Shown here piece after piece: positions 27,658 to 36,835 of a stretch of DNA of 38,259 nt. Both the position numbers and the translations under genes were made by a program. Each line of letters opens with the position of its first letter. The stretch's first letter is position 1. The DNA comes from Moraxellaceae bacterium (lineage in GTDB: Bacteria > Pseudomonadota > Gammaproteobacteria > Pseudomonadales > Moraxellaceae), in the NCBI GenBank assembly GCA_025363155.1, contig JANYEL010000100.1:1-38259 (forward strand). Reading direction: 5' to 3'. The notes below the pieces were generated by a model. The model was not told the DNA's origin. It was given only the letters and a program-made list of their open reading frames with translations, and searched no databases.

Positions 27658-28569
27658 ATGAAGAATGAAGTTTTCTTGCCCCCTGCTGAGCTGCCTTTAA
27701 TCAGTGTGCTTGTGCCTGTCTACAATCATGCGAATTTTGTGACAACCTGCTTAAACAGTATTCGAGACAATGGTTGGACACGATTAGAGCTGGTGATCAT
27801 TGATGATGGCTCAAAGGATAACTCTTATTCAATCGTCAGTTCGTGGCTTGAAGAGCATAAACATTCATTTGAAAAAGTGAGCCTCGAAACACAGACTAAT
27901 TCGGGGGTCACCAAAACCTTAAATCGACTCATTAGAAAGAGTTCAGGTGATTTTATGGTATTCATTGCCAGTGATGATTACTTACTCGAAAACAGCATCC
28001 AACAACGCTATGAGTATCTCCTGAGACACACAAGCAAGCTTGCGGTGTTTACCGATGCAATCGGCATTGATGATCATGGAACAGAAATCTGCTCCTCTGT
28101 GATTCAGGAAAGATTCCATGGTCGAGTCAGCAATTTAGTGGATGAGCACAACATTACCAAAGAGCTCATTCTGAATTGGTGTGCGCCAGGGCCTGTTTTC
28201 ATGGCAAGAAAAGAGACCTATGAAGAAGTCGGTTTTTACGATGAGCAATATTTTATCGAGGATCGATATTTTTATCTAAAATTGCTGTCCAAAGGCAAAC
28301 TTGGATTTATCAATAAAAGTACTGCAGCCTATAGACTGCATACGGGATCAAGCACTGGCAATAAAGCCAAACAAATTGCAGTGGGCTCAGAAGTCATCAA
28401 AATTGAACGCAATCTGTTGGAAAACTTTTCGGGACTCAATCGATTGTATCTCTTGTTGCAGATTTGGAGTAACTACTCTCAAGTGTTGATCGCGAGTGGC
28501 TATATGAAGCCGTTGTTATTTGTCCGTTGTTTAGCGGCAAAAATTGTTAAGAGTGTCGTTTCGAAATGA
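27658..28569 (+). CDS. Family 2 glycosyltransferase
   Basis: A 303-residue GT-A glycosyltransferase. The N-terminal nucleotide-sugar domain reads ISVLVPVYNHANFV, then LELVIIDDGSKDNS and FMVFIASDDYLLEN; the SDD replaces the usual DxD metal site. The acceptor part includes GPVFMARKETYEEVGFYDE and the catalytic acidic pair IEDRYFYLKL. It has no membrane segment and should act on the inner face of the cytoplasmic membrane, adding one sugar to the lipid-linked repeat unit. Donor sugar and linkage are not readable. The start lies six bases after wzx, and the stop overlaps the next start as ATGA. Confidence 0.9.
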   Translation: MKNEVFLPPAELPLISVLVPVYNHANFVTTCLNSIRDNGWTRLELVIIDDGSKDNSYSIVSSWLEEHKHSFEKVSLETQTNSGVTKTLNRLIRKSSGDFMVFIASDDYLLENSIQQRYEYLLRHTSKLAVFTDAIGIDDHGTEICSSVIQERFHGRVSNLVDEHNITKELILNWCAPGPVFMARKETYEEVGFYDEQYFIEDRYFYLKLLSKGKLGFINKSTAAYRLHTGSSTGNKAKQIAVGSEVIKIERNLLENFSGLNRLYLLLQIWSNYSQVLIASGYMKPLLFVRCLAAKIVKSVVSK

Positions 28570-29831
28570 ATCGCGAACAATTTTTAGCACTTTATGATCT
28601 GAATTTCTACACGAATAGTTTTTTGGTGCTTATCGTCCTAGCATTTTATCTTCTGATATTTAGAAAATCATTTTCATCATTGATTGATCCATTATTTTTG
28701 GGTGTCTTAGCTCAAGCATTTTCTGCAGCAGTTGTCTTTATTCTCTATTTCTCCAGAAATATCGACGCATATTATTTTTATAGTTTTATTTCGACAGAAA
28801 TTGCTTTTCTGATTGGTTGCTTTGCTCTTTTTAGACCCCCAGCATTATCAAAAGTTGATATTTCAATATTTGCGGATCGCAGAGAAGAATTTAAAATATT
28901 CTGTTTCGTATTTTTTGGATTCTTCTTTTTATTCTCTGCGCTCTATCTCAAGTCCGCTGGATTTGTATTGTTCAGGAATGAATCGCGACTACTGATCATG
29001 CAAGACCTAGGCATAGTGTCGTGGTTTATAGATATTCTTTGGGCGACTGCACCACTGGTATTCTTTCTAAAAAGATATATTTTTAATTTAAGAAGCTCGA
29101 CAGATTATATTGTGCTGATTTCATCCATGATCTTCTTACTGACTAAGGGAGGGAAATCAGATTTTCTTCCATTTATATTTTCTGTGTTTTTAGCTTCGTA
29201 TATTTTTTCTATTACGCCACTGAAGCGAACTCTCAATTTCTTAATTGTCTTAACTCCAGTATTGTTAATCTTAGCGACAACGATCACATTAGCGATTTGG
29301 AATGTGAATGCGAACGTATTTTACTTTGTTTTTGAAAGATTTCTTTTATTTGGCGATGTTTTCTTTCAGGGTTACGACCAGGCCTTCTTTGACTCCTTAC
29401 CCGATAGTGGTTTTTTTCAGTATTTCTTTAATTCAATCTATACATTCTTGTGTAATGGATTAGGGTGGATTCCTGAACCTAAAGTGATTCTGGGATATGA
29501 AATGTCGAAATTTTACTACGGCATTGAAGAGGGTATGGGCCCCAACGCACGACACAATATACTGGGCTTGTATTTATTTGGCCCGTATGTTGCCATCGTT
29601 TTTTCGTTTTTAGTCGGTTTACTACTCGCCGTGTTGCGGCGTGGGTTGTGGTTAACAAAAGGTTGGATCTTTATCTTTCTCTATGCAGTAGTCAGTATAT
29701 TTGCCTACGTGCTGATGATTGATCCGTCTTTGGCGGTCGGTTACTTTATTAAAATTCTTGTCGTGATGGGTTCAATGCTTTTTGTATGTTTACTAATCTT
29801 AACCATCTTAAGGAAAGGGGATGAAAATTAA
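28566..29831 (+). CDS. wzy: Wzy-like O-antigen polymerase
   Basis: A 421-residue protein of about ten or eleven membrane segments with a larger periplasmic loop between about residues 250 and 340 (containing FFQGYDQAFFDSLPD and GPNARHNILGLYLFGP). Such a loop with the H-N-x-x-L pattern is typical of O-antigen polymerases, which join flipped repeat units. Wzy proteins share little sequence, so the call relies on topology, low GC and position beside wzx and the glycosyltransferases. It is the only candidate for the polymerase in the locus. ATGA overlap joins it to the preceding gene. Confidence 0.8.
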   Translation: MNREQFLALYDLNFYTNSFLVLIVLAFYLLIFRKSFSSLIDPLFLGVLAQAFSAAVVFILYFSRNIDAYYFYSFISTEIAFLIGCFALFRPPALSKVDISIFADRREEFKIFCFVFFGFFFLFSALYLKSAGFVLFRNESRLLIMQDLGIVSWFIDILWATAPLVFFLKRYIFNLRSSTDYIVLISSMIFLLTKGGKSDFLPFIFSVFLASYIFSITPLKRTLNFLIVLTPVLLILATTITLAIWNVNANVFYFVFERFLLFGDVFFQGYDQAFFDSLPDSGFFQYFFNSIYTFLCNGLGWIPEPKVILGYEMSKFYYGIEEGMGPNARHNILGLYLFGPYVAIVFSFLVGLLLAVLRRGLWLTKGWIFIFLYAVVSIFAYVLMIDPSLAVGYFIKILVVMGSMLFVCLLILTILRKGDEN

Positions 29832-30624
29832 ATTACTCCCTTTGATTTATGTTGTATTTGTACATTATGGTAACGAACGAGCAGTAGAACGTTGTAAAGC
29901 GGATATTCGAAAAATTTCCGACTCGATCCGCTTCATCTCCGTGAATACTGCAGATGAAAGATTATCAGCGAATGCTGCCTTTGAGTTCTCCGGTTATCAA
30001 GTAGGTTTATTGAAAGTCTTGGCACATTCAACCAGCGACAATTCAAAAATTATTTTCTTAAATGACACGGTTTACTCATCTCATCACCGCGTGTTCTTTG
30101 ACTATGCGTTAAATAAAATGTTGACGCATGAACCCGCTGGCGAACATATGATTGGCATTGAAAGCGTTTGGTCACCCGGAATTTTTGATTCAAGCATGAC
30201 TTATTTTCCGACCTTTATGTTCGCGCTACAGGGAAGCAGAAACGCGTTCAGTACGTTCAAATTTTATGATGAAGAATTTGAGAGTGATGCATGGTGTGAG
30301 CAGTGGAATCATCTACCAACGGCGTACACCAATGCGATTACTGCTTGGTTGCAACCCAGCACCTTTCTGCATGGCTGGTATAAGGCGAACCCACATCAGT
30401 TGCTACCTACTTGCGTCCTAAAGCGCAAACAATACACGATTTATCAAGAACATACTTTGCCGATTCGTGCCCAACGTTCAGGCTTTACGCCCTATGATTT
30501 GGGTCAGGTCAGGTCGTTTAAACGAACGTTCAGTGTGCTAAAAAAAATAGATCGATTAACTAATAATTTGAACAAAATTATTTATAGAGTGATTCATTTG
30601 TTGAAGGTTAGATATGTCAAATAA
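29821..30624 (+). CDS. Putative glycosyltransferase of unclear family
   Basis: A 267-residue protein I cannot place in a named family. It is soluble apart from a basic, hydrophobic C-terminus (VIHLLKVRYVK) that may touch the membrane. IYVVFVHYGN at the start and KIIFLNDTVYSSHHR near residues 78-92 look like a GT-A fold, with FLND recalling the MNDS stretch of RgpF-like rhamnan glycosyltransferases. The FLHGWYKANPHQLLPTC segment is distinctive. It lies between wzy and a GT4 gene with 11-base overlaps on both sides and AAGGAAAGGGG directly before its ATG. Context favours a sugar transferase; the sequence alone does not prove it. Confidence 0.6.
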   Translation: MKIKLLPLIYVVFVHYGNERAVERCKADIRKISDSIRFISVNTADERLSANAAFEFSGYQVGLLKVLAHSTSDNSKIIFLNDTVYSSHHRVFFDYALNKMLTHEPAGEHMIGIESVWSPGIFDSSMTYFPTFMFALQGSRNAFSTFKFYDEEFESDAWCEQWNHLPTAYTNAITAWLQPSTFLHGWYKANPHQLLPTCVLKRKQYTIYQEHTLPIRAQRSGFTPYDLGQVRSFKRTFSVLKKIDRLTNNLNKIIYRVIHLLKVRYVK

Positions 30625-31825
30625 ACCGAACTTACTGCTGATTTCTTCCAGAGTTCCTTATCCCGTCATCGGTGGTGATCGTCTTCGCTTGTATCATATG
30701 GCCAAGGTACTAGCATCAAAATACAAGGTTCATCTGGTTTGTCTTGCAGACACTCAATTCGATGTTGAGAAGGAACTACCGAATGACGGAGTGTTCTCCA
30801 GTGTCGAACGGATATTCTTGCCCAAGTGGCAGTCATGGCTTAATAGTCTCATTGCTCTTTTGACGCGGACACCTCTGCAAGTGGCCTATTATAAAAGCTC
30901 CCCTTTTTATAAGGCAGTCATCAAAAAATCTTTAGAATCAGAAATCATTGTTTCGCACCTCGTACGTACAAGCGACGTTGTCAGTCAGATTGATGGCAAG
31001 GATAAAGTGAAGATTCTAGAGATGACCGATGCAATCTCGCTGAACTATCAACGCTCCTCAAAACTGGATATTGGCTTTAAACGGTTTATATTTTGGCTAG
31101 AAATAGGCCGACTGCAACGCTATGAACTGGCAGCCATATCGGCATTTGATGCCTCTGTTTTAGTGTCTGGTGTTGATAAAACCTATTTATCTGATCTCGG
31201 TAATCCTACTCCGGATAAAGTATTCGTGTGTTCGAATGGCGTTGATTTAGATCGCTTTCCTTTTGATTATGCGCCAGATGGAAAAACGATTCTGTTCATT
31301 GGTAGCATGGACTATCACCCGAATATTGATGCAGTGGTTTATTTTATAGAAAATGTTTTTCCGCTGATCAGGAAAGACATTCCTGAAGCCATTTTCAGGA
31401 TAGTTGGACGGATCGCAGAGAAAGATATTGCACAGTATCAGCTGCACGAAGGTGTAGAAGTGACGGGCACCGTCGAATCTGTGTCGGCGGCGGCGCAGGG
31501 CGCAACGGTTGGGGTTTGCCCAGTCCGAGTGGGTGCGGGGGTTCAAAATAAGATTCTTGAATATATGGCGTTGGGCTTGCCCACTGTAACAACCACCATG
31601 GGATTCGAAGGGTTGGCGGCTCAGCCCAATCAAGACTTGTTTGTCGTAGATGATCCAAGTGCAATGGCTCGTCAAATAGTCGACATCATGAAGCATCCCG
31701 AGTTAGCAGAGGACCACTCCCGCGCAGGACGAAGTTATGTAGAAACTAATCATGCCTGGGATGCACAATTTAAACCTTTGCTTGAATTTATAGATTCAAA
31801 ACTCAGCCAAATCAATATCACTTAA
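30614..31825 (+). CDS. Family 4 glycosyltransferase
   Basis: A 403-residue GT-B retaining glycosyltransferase. The N-terminal acceptor domain begins LLLISSRVPYPVIGGDRLRLYHMAKVL (given here only as a family-like pattern). The C-terminal donor domain has NGVDLDRFPF, ILFIGSMDYHPNIDAV, FRIVGR, and the conserved acidic motif region KILEYMALGLPTVTTTMGFEG. It resembles the exopolysaccharide GT4 enzymes similar to TIGR03087. It may be one of the mannosyl or rhamnosyl transferases, but the donor is not identifiable. It is the last gene of the tightly overlapping block that starts at fdtA. Confidence 0.9.
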   Translation: MSNKPNLLLISSRVPYPVIGGDRLRLYHMAKVLASKYKVHLVCLADTQFDVEKELPNDGVFSSVERIFLPKWQSWLNSLIALLTRTPLQVAYYKSSPFYKAVIKKSLESEIIVSHLVRTSDVVSQIDGKDKVKILEMTDAISLNYQRSSKLDIGFKRFIFWLEIGRLQRYELAAISAFDASVLVSGVDKTYLSDLGNPTPDKVFVCSNGVDLDRFPFDYAPDGKTILFIGSMDYHPNIDAVVYFIENVFPLIRKDIPEAIFRIVGRIAEKDIAQYQLHEGVEVTGTVESVSAAAQGATVGVCPVRVGAGVQNKILEYMALGLPTVTTTMGFEGLAAQPNQDLFVVDDPSAMARQIVDIMKHPELAEDHSRAGRSYVETNHAWDAQFKPLLEFIDSKLSQINIT

Positions 31826-32192
31826 GTCCCCCATAAAAAGTTCAATAAAGTGAATATAATTTTGTTGCACGAGCAAAGCCACCCCGAATAAGGCAGGATA
31901 ATTCGATATGATTGTCTTGCTGGTGTTTTTGAAAGAGATCATCACATTTATTTAAATTCTCGCTAAAAAGTATCCTTAAACTTGATTTGGGTGATTTACT
32001 CTATAAATATGTTGATTCTTTTAGCTTAAAGCCATCCTAACAACTTAATTTTAGGTTAAAGGTATTTTATATATCATGCCAGCTAGCATATAATTACAAA
32101 AATAAATGTATAGAGCATATATCTATACGAATCCAACAATTACAATGCTGCTGCCTGTCAACTAAATTATTTAGTTTCAGAATGGATCAATT
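31826..32192. other. AT-rich intergenic gap inside the polysaccharide locus
   Basis: No gene, tRNA or clear repeat is seen in these 367 bases. The base composition is markedly AT-rich. A TATAAT at 32089-32094 with only a weak -35 (near 32066) could be a promoter for the initiating transferase gene, about 90 bases upstream of its start. A break this long in an otherwise overlapping gene block suggests an insertion or deletion boundary. Confidence 0.45.
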
Positions 32193-32897
32193 ATGCATTA
32201 TCAGTTTTTTAAACGGGTCTTCGATATCTCCGTTTCCATATTTCTCGCCATAATATTTGTGCCTGTTGTTCTAGTTGTTTCACTACTCATCAAGCTTGAA
32301 AGTTCAGGACCTGTTTTATTTCGCCAGGCGCGTACTGGCAGATTTGAGCAACCCTTCTATATCATTAAATTTAGAACGATGCGCCATGCCTCGTCTGGTC
32401 TCAATATTACAGCGTGTGGTGATAATAGAATCACTCGTGTCGGCCGTGTTTTGCGCAGAACAAAACTAGATGAACTCCCCCAAATAATAAATGTATTAAA
32501 AGGAGAGATGAGTATTGTTGGCCCACGCCCTGAAGTTACAAGCCATCTGCCTCACTATGATATTGAATCTAAAAAAATTATTTTCTCATATCGTCCTGGT
32601 ATTACCGATCTCGCATCTCTACTGTATATCCACGAAGAACGTTTGCTGGCTGAATCTCAAGACCCCTTGAAAACCTACTTTGAGATTATTCTTCCAGAGA
32701 AGAATCGGCTGCGTGTTCGACATCTGATTCAAGAGTCGATGCTGTTTGATTTGAAAATATGTATCTGGACTGGATTAAAAATTATGCTGCGCCATCGCAT
32801 GCCTGTCATTGAATGCCCTACTGGCGATGTTCAACAAAAATTAGTCGATACGCCAATACATGAGCTTGATGTCATCAAAAAAGATGCCATTTATTAG
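32193..32897 (+). CDS. Initiating undecaprenyl-phosphate phosphoglycosyltransferase (PglC/WbaP type)
   Basis: A 234-residue bacterial sugar transferase that attaches the first sugar-1-phosphate to undecaprenyl phosphate. A single N-terminal hydrophobic helix (about residues 12-36) is followed by the catalytic core: [45 protein letters not shown] and RPGITDLAS. It is the short monotopic form without the extra N-terminal membrane domain of WbaP/WcaJ. About 35 residues beyond the usual end (after the helix near 185) are extra. The first sugar could be the 3-acetamido sugar or one made elsewhere in the genome. Confidence 0.92.
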   Translation: MHYQFFKRVFDISVSIFLAIIFVPVVLVVSLLIKLESSGPVLFRQARTGRFEQPFYIIKFRTMRHASSGLNITACGDNRITRVGRVLRRTKLDELPQIINVLKGEMSIVGPRPEVTSHLPHYDIESKKIIFSYRPGITDLASLLYIHEERLLAESQDPLKTYFEIILPEKNRLRVRHLIQESMLFDLKICIWTGLKIMLRHRMPVIECPTGDVQQKLVDTPIHELDVIKKDAIY

Positions 32898-33022
32898 TAA
32901 GTAGTACTGAACCTTTTACTATAGTTAAGGAAAATATTCAGCACGGTATTACCATTATTGCCTTGAATAGCACTTTTTCTATAGCTCATTAAGACTTTAT
33001 AAATTTGCAATGAGTTAAATAT

Positions 33023-33886
33023 ATGTCCAACCCTGTCACCTCTCAGGCAACGCTGACTTCTGCGATTGAATATCAATTGAATCTATCCGAATTCTTGAAA
33101 ATTATGCGACAGTCTTGGCGTCTAATTTTAGGCGTTGTAATATTTTCTTTATTGATCTCATTTGTACTCGCTCTTGTCTTGCCAAAAAAATGGGAAGCCT
33201 CTGCGACTCTACAAATTGCCAAAATACCATCTGAAACGGGTGAAATGAAGACTATAGAAGATCCCCTACAGACCGTCGAACGTTTAAAGCTGATTGGATT
33301 CAAAGAAAAAGTTCTCGAAAATTTGCAATTACCGACGAAAAAAGGCCACGATAAAAGAAGTAATATTTTAATAGATTCCTTAAAAGCAATTTCGATAAAA
33401 AACTCAGAATTTATCACTATATCGGTGTTCGCTTATAGTGAACAAGATGCGATAAAAAGTATTCAAACAGCGACTGCTGAACTCCAAGCAACGCATACTT
33501 CAATGACACGACCAATCAAAAATCGTATTAGTAACGAATTGAAAATTGTGAATGACAGCCTCTCAATAACGGATACTGACATTTCAAAGTTAAATAATCA
33601 GATGTCTAACGCTGGGATGTATAAAACAGCATCCGAATTCGCACCGAGCATTATTGCTAGTAATCTTCTAGCAGCCAAAGAAACGACTAGAAGAGCTTTG
33701 CAATTACAACTCATTCAACTCAATGATCGTTTATCATCAATCGATGAGCAATCAACAAAGCTCATAAATACAATAGATAGTTCAGATCAACCGACATTTC
33801 CAAAGCGGAGTATTTTCTTAATTTTAGCCGGTCTATTGGGGTTAGTATTGGGCGTTGGAATTGCTTTATGGAAAAATCAAAAGTGA
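33023..33886 (+). CDS. wzz: Wzz chain-length determinant protein
   Basis: This 287-residue polysaccharide co-polymerase sets the length of the Wzy product. Membrane segments lie at about residues 32-54 (before PKKWEASATLQI) and 263-283 (ILAGLLGLVLGVGIALW), with a periplasmic, helical region between them. The Pro-Lys segment before the second helix (FPKRS) fits the family. No Walker motifs follow, so it is a PCP-1 protein rather than a Wzc kinase, which points to O-antigen. It is somewhat shorter than typical Wzz (about 325 residues). It follows the sugar transferase after 125 bases without a gene. Confidence 0.88.
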   Translation: MSNPVTSQATLTSAIEYQLNLSEFLKIMRQSWRLILGVVIFSLLISFVLALVLPKKWEASATLQIAKIPSETGEMKTIEDPLQTVERLKLIGFKEKVLENLQLPTKKGHDKRSNILIDSLKAISIKNSEFITISVFAYSEQDAIKSIQTATAELQATHTSMTRPIKNRISNELKIVNDSLSITDTDISKLNNQMSNAGMYKTASEFAPSIIASNLLAAKETTRRALQLQLIQLNDRLSSIDEQSTKLINTIDSSDQPTFPKRSIFLILAGLLGLVLGVGIALWKNQK

Positions 33887-33904
33887 AGTTTGTTTTAAAT
33901 TTCC

Positions 33905-33938
33905 TTTCAGTGCGCTCCTTGCGCGGGCGCACTTGAAA
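33905..33938. terminator. Possible hairpin at the end of the polysaccharide locus
   Basis: AGTGCGC (33909-33915) pairs with GCGCACT (33927-33933), extended by TTTC/GAAA with one bulged base. It lies 18 bases after the wzz stop, between convergent genes, but lacks a clear U tract after the stem on either strand. It could be a weak terminator or an mRNA-stabilising hairpin. Confidence 0.4.
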
Positions 33939-33950
33939 AAACTGAAACTG

Positions 33951-34746
33951 TTAAGCAAATACCGTCACCGTTTGTCTGCTGATCGCAATCAAGTTTCCCT
34001 GATCATCCCAAATATGCGCCTCCGCATGACCATACCCTGATTCCGCTTGATCGGTAATGACTTCATATTGCCACCAACTGTCGCTATTTTTACCGACGGG
34101 TTCTGCCAAAAAATCAACGGTCCAACACAAGGTACTCGCTGGCGCGACCACTTTAAACATCGGCAAAACGGATGGTGGCCAAGCATCGATTAAGGCAAAT
34201 AAATGGGCTGTTGTCATACTTGAAAATGTATCTCTCCAGCGCATCCCCCCCCCAAAATCAGGTTTTTCTGCCGCTGTAAACGGCGTACGACCTTTTGCCC
34301 AGCGTAAATCTGTTTGTTAGAAAAATTCGGGCATGACTCCTTCAATATAGGGAAATGCAGGAATGTCGTCGGGTTTCTTGTAGTCTGGTGCGCTATGGCG
34401 AGATTGAACATTAATGACGGATTCTCGACCACTACCAAAACTAGCGAGTAGAACCGCCAGCACTTTACCATTTTGGATTAACCGCGCTTCGGCTTGAGTG
34501 ACGGATTACCACTGCGAAAGACTTCGCTCTTCAGCACGACCGCACCAACCGCCACTGCACCAATGAAAGATACGGTTGCGGAACGCAACATCCGCTCTTG
34601 TCCAACATCACCGAGTGCGGCGATTAAGCGACCACAGAGTAAACTTGCACCAGTCCACCATAAGTCGCACGCCCCTGCCCCCAACCTGCTGGAATGGTGA
34701 CGGTTTCTTCAGCATAGGCTTGGCAAAGTAATTGATGGATCGACAT
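33951..34746 (-). pseudogene. Thioesterase-family protein, inactivated by two frameshifts and a stop
   Basis: Reading from ATG 34746, the start MSIHQLLCQAYAEETV is followed by GRATYGGLV, then a frame change near 34647-34660 to ASLLCGRLIAAL. A second change near 34500-34510 leads to SVTQAEARLIQNG. An in-frame TAA at 34317-34319 interrupts FF(stop)QTDLRWAKGRTPF. The frame then continues through GGGMRWRDTF to the natural stop at 33951. Put together the pieces give about 265 residues of a TesB-like/acyl-CoA thioesterase family protein. Three independent lesions argue for decay rather than one sequencing error. The G9 run at 34245-34253 is in frame and is not a lesion. Confidence 0.85.
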
Positions 34747-34842
34747 GATGGTTCTCGCGTGAATAGCGTTAAGAGTATCGCAAATAACGCTCATTTTGAT
34801 GATGCGCAGTGGACGCGATAGTCATCAATTTTCGCTGACGAA

Positions 34843-36648
34843 TTATTCATGCAGCACTTTGTAAATGACTCGCGCCATGACCGCCCCCAATCCTGCAACA
34901 CCCACAAGATCATTTTCTGAGGCGCGTAAGACGCCCTGAATCCCACCAAAATGGGTGAGCAAATCGCGTCTCCGTTTGGGGCCTAAACCAGGAATCACTT
35001 CTAATACCGAACCGCCACGCTTTTTATCGCGCTTGGCCCGATGCTTGGTAATGGCAAAGCGATGCGCTTCATCACGAATCTGTTGGATCAGATGTAGCGC
35101 CTTATCATCAGACTCCAGCTGAAAACTCGTTCCATCGACCAAATGTAAAGTCTCAAGCCCAGGTTTTCGTCCCTCGCCTTTGGAAACACCAATCATTAAC
35201 GGATTCAACTCCAACTTTGCCATGACAGCTTTGGCGACATTAAGTTGACCTTTTCCGCCGTCAATCAGCATCAGATCGGGCACAGGTTGCTTCGTGTAAC
35301 GTCGCTCTAACACTTGTGCCATGGCCGCATAGTCATCGCCGCCCGTGATATCCGTAATCGCATATTGGCGATAGTCGCGTTTACGCGCGCCACCTTGATC
35401 GAAGACCACACAGGACGCAATCGGCGATTCACCCATGGTATGACTAATATCAAAACATTCAATTCGATCAATCGGTTGCCCTAATACATCCTGTAAGATG
35501 CGAAAACGCTCTCTCAGTTCAATGTGATTGGCGAGTTTGGCTTTCAGGGCACCTTCCGCATTCATGGTGGCGATTTCAAGCCACTCAGCACGGTTCTCGC
35601 GAACACGGGTTTTGATCGTGACTTTTTGTTTATATTCGAGTTGTAGGGCTTCCTCTAAGGCTTGTTTATCGGGAAGTTCAACATTAACAATCAATTCGCT
35701 CGGTAGTTCATCAGCAAATTGAAAATAGAAAGAAGCCAAAAACTCCGACAATAACTCACCAATATCTTCATTCATTTCTAAGTCAGGAAAGAAGCTTTTG
35801 CCACCCAGAACACGACCACCGCGCACATTCATCACCTGCACGCAGACGACGCCCGCTTGTTGAGCGATGGCGAGAATGTCCGCCTCACCTTTGACCGTAT
35901 AGACAGCTTGCTGGGCTTGGACCTCGCGCAACATACTGAGCTGATCGCGATACAACACGGCCTGCTCAAATTCGAGGGCTTCGGCAGCGTGCTCCATTTG
36001 CCCAATCAGCTTTTGATTGAGTTCTGTGGTATTGCCTTGCAAAAAATCAATCGTGTTGGCGACATCGACCGCATAATCTTCAGGCGTGACCAAACCAACA
36101 CATGGCGCCCGGCAACGCTTAATTTGATATTCCAAACACGGGCGTTTGCGCTGGGCAAAAAAAGTGTTCTCGCAAGAACGCACCATGAACATTTTCTCTA
36201 GCACCACCAGCACCTCACGCGCGGCGGCAGCACTCGGATATGGACCGAAGAATTTACCTTCTTGATGATTCCGTTTTCCCCGACCTGCGGCTAATCTTGG
36301 ATAAGGTTGGTCAGCAGAAATGAAGATATAAAGATAAGATTTATCATCGCGCAACATGATGTTGTACGGCGGTTTATTTTCTTTGATTAGGTTTTGTTCG
36401 AGCAATAACGCTTCGGTTTCACTCCGTGTGATCAATGTTTCAATATTGCGGATACGCGCAACAAGCGCGCGAGTCTTCGGATGTTCAACGGTCTTGGCAA
36501 AATACGTTGTGACGCGATTTCTCAGATTTTTGGCTTTACCGACATACAACAGTTCACCATCGGCACCCAGCATTTTATACACGCCGGGTAAATTAGGCAG
36601 GGTCGCGAGGATGGCGCGAATATGGTCGGCGTAAAGTTCATTCATCAT
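34843..36648 (-). CDS. uvrC: UvrABC excinuclease subunit C
   Basis: This 601-residue nucleotide-excision repair endonuclease makes both incisions around UvrB-bound damage. The GIY-YIG domain (residues 20-45: GVYKM...[13 protein letters not shown]) cuts 3'. The UVR segment (about 200-235) binds UvrB. The RNase H-like C-terminal nuclease holds [16 protein letters not shown] and [12 protein letters not shown] helix-hairpin-helix pair ends the protein ([31 protein letters not shown]). Length is typical. The start has two consecutive ATGs and no strong ribosome site. It is divergent from the peroxidase gene. Confidence 0.97.
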   Translation of the reverse strand: MMNELYADHIRAILATLPNLPGVYKMLGADGELLYVGKAKNLRNRVTTYFAKTVEHPKTRALVARIRNIETLITRSETEALLLEQNLIKENKPPYNIMLRDDKSYLYIFISADQPYPRLAAGRGKRNHQEGKFFGPYPSAAAAREVLVVLEKMFMVRSCENTFFAQRKRPCLEYQIKRCRAPCVGLVTPEDYAVDVANTIDFLQGNTTELNQKLIGQMEHAAEALEFEQAVLYRDQLSMLREVQAQQAVYTVKGEADILAIAQQAGVVCVQVMNVRGGRVLGGKSFFPDLEMNEDIGELLSEFLASFYFQFADELPSELIVNVELPDKQALEEALQLEYKQKVTIKTRVRENRAEWLEIATMNAEGALKAKLANHIELRERFRILQDVLGQPIDRIECFDISHTMGESPIASCVVFDQGGARKRDYRQYAITDITGGDDYAAMAQVLERRYTKQPVPDLMLIDGGKGQLNVAKAVMAKLELNPLMIGVSKGEGRKPGLETLHLVDGTSFQLESDDKALHLIQQIRDEAHRFAITKHRAKRDKKRGGSVLEVIPGLGPKRRRDLLTHFGGIQGVLRASENDLVGVAGLGAVMARVIYKVLHE

Positions 36649-36835
36649 CGTAATGCGGATTTGACCTGATTAAGCAAGTGAATAATATTGATTGAATCAT
36701 ACTTGAATGGTGACGTTTTAGCCTGATTACAAACGAGATATGTTGTGTGTCATTTCGAGTTTATTTACAGGGTCTTTTTTTCAGGTAAACTCGGCTTAAA
36801 TCCTTTGATTACTCATTCACATGGAGTGCTTATAA

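Noticed and set aside
34245-34253. C9 run (G9 on the coding strand) in the thioesterase pseudogene as a phase-variable site
   Set aside because: Nine bases encode three glycines in the correct frame (GGGMRWRD), and other fixed lesions already inactivate the gene.
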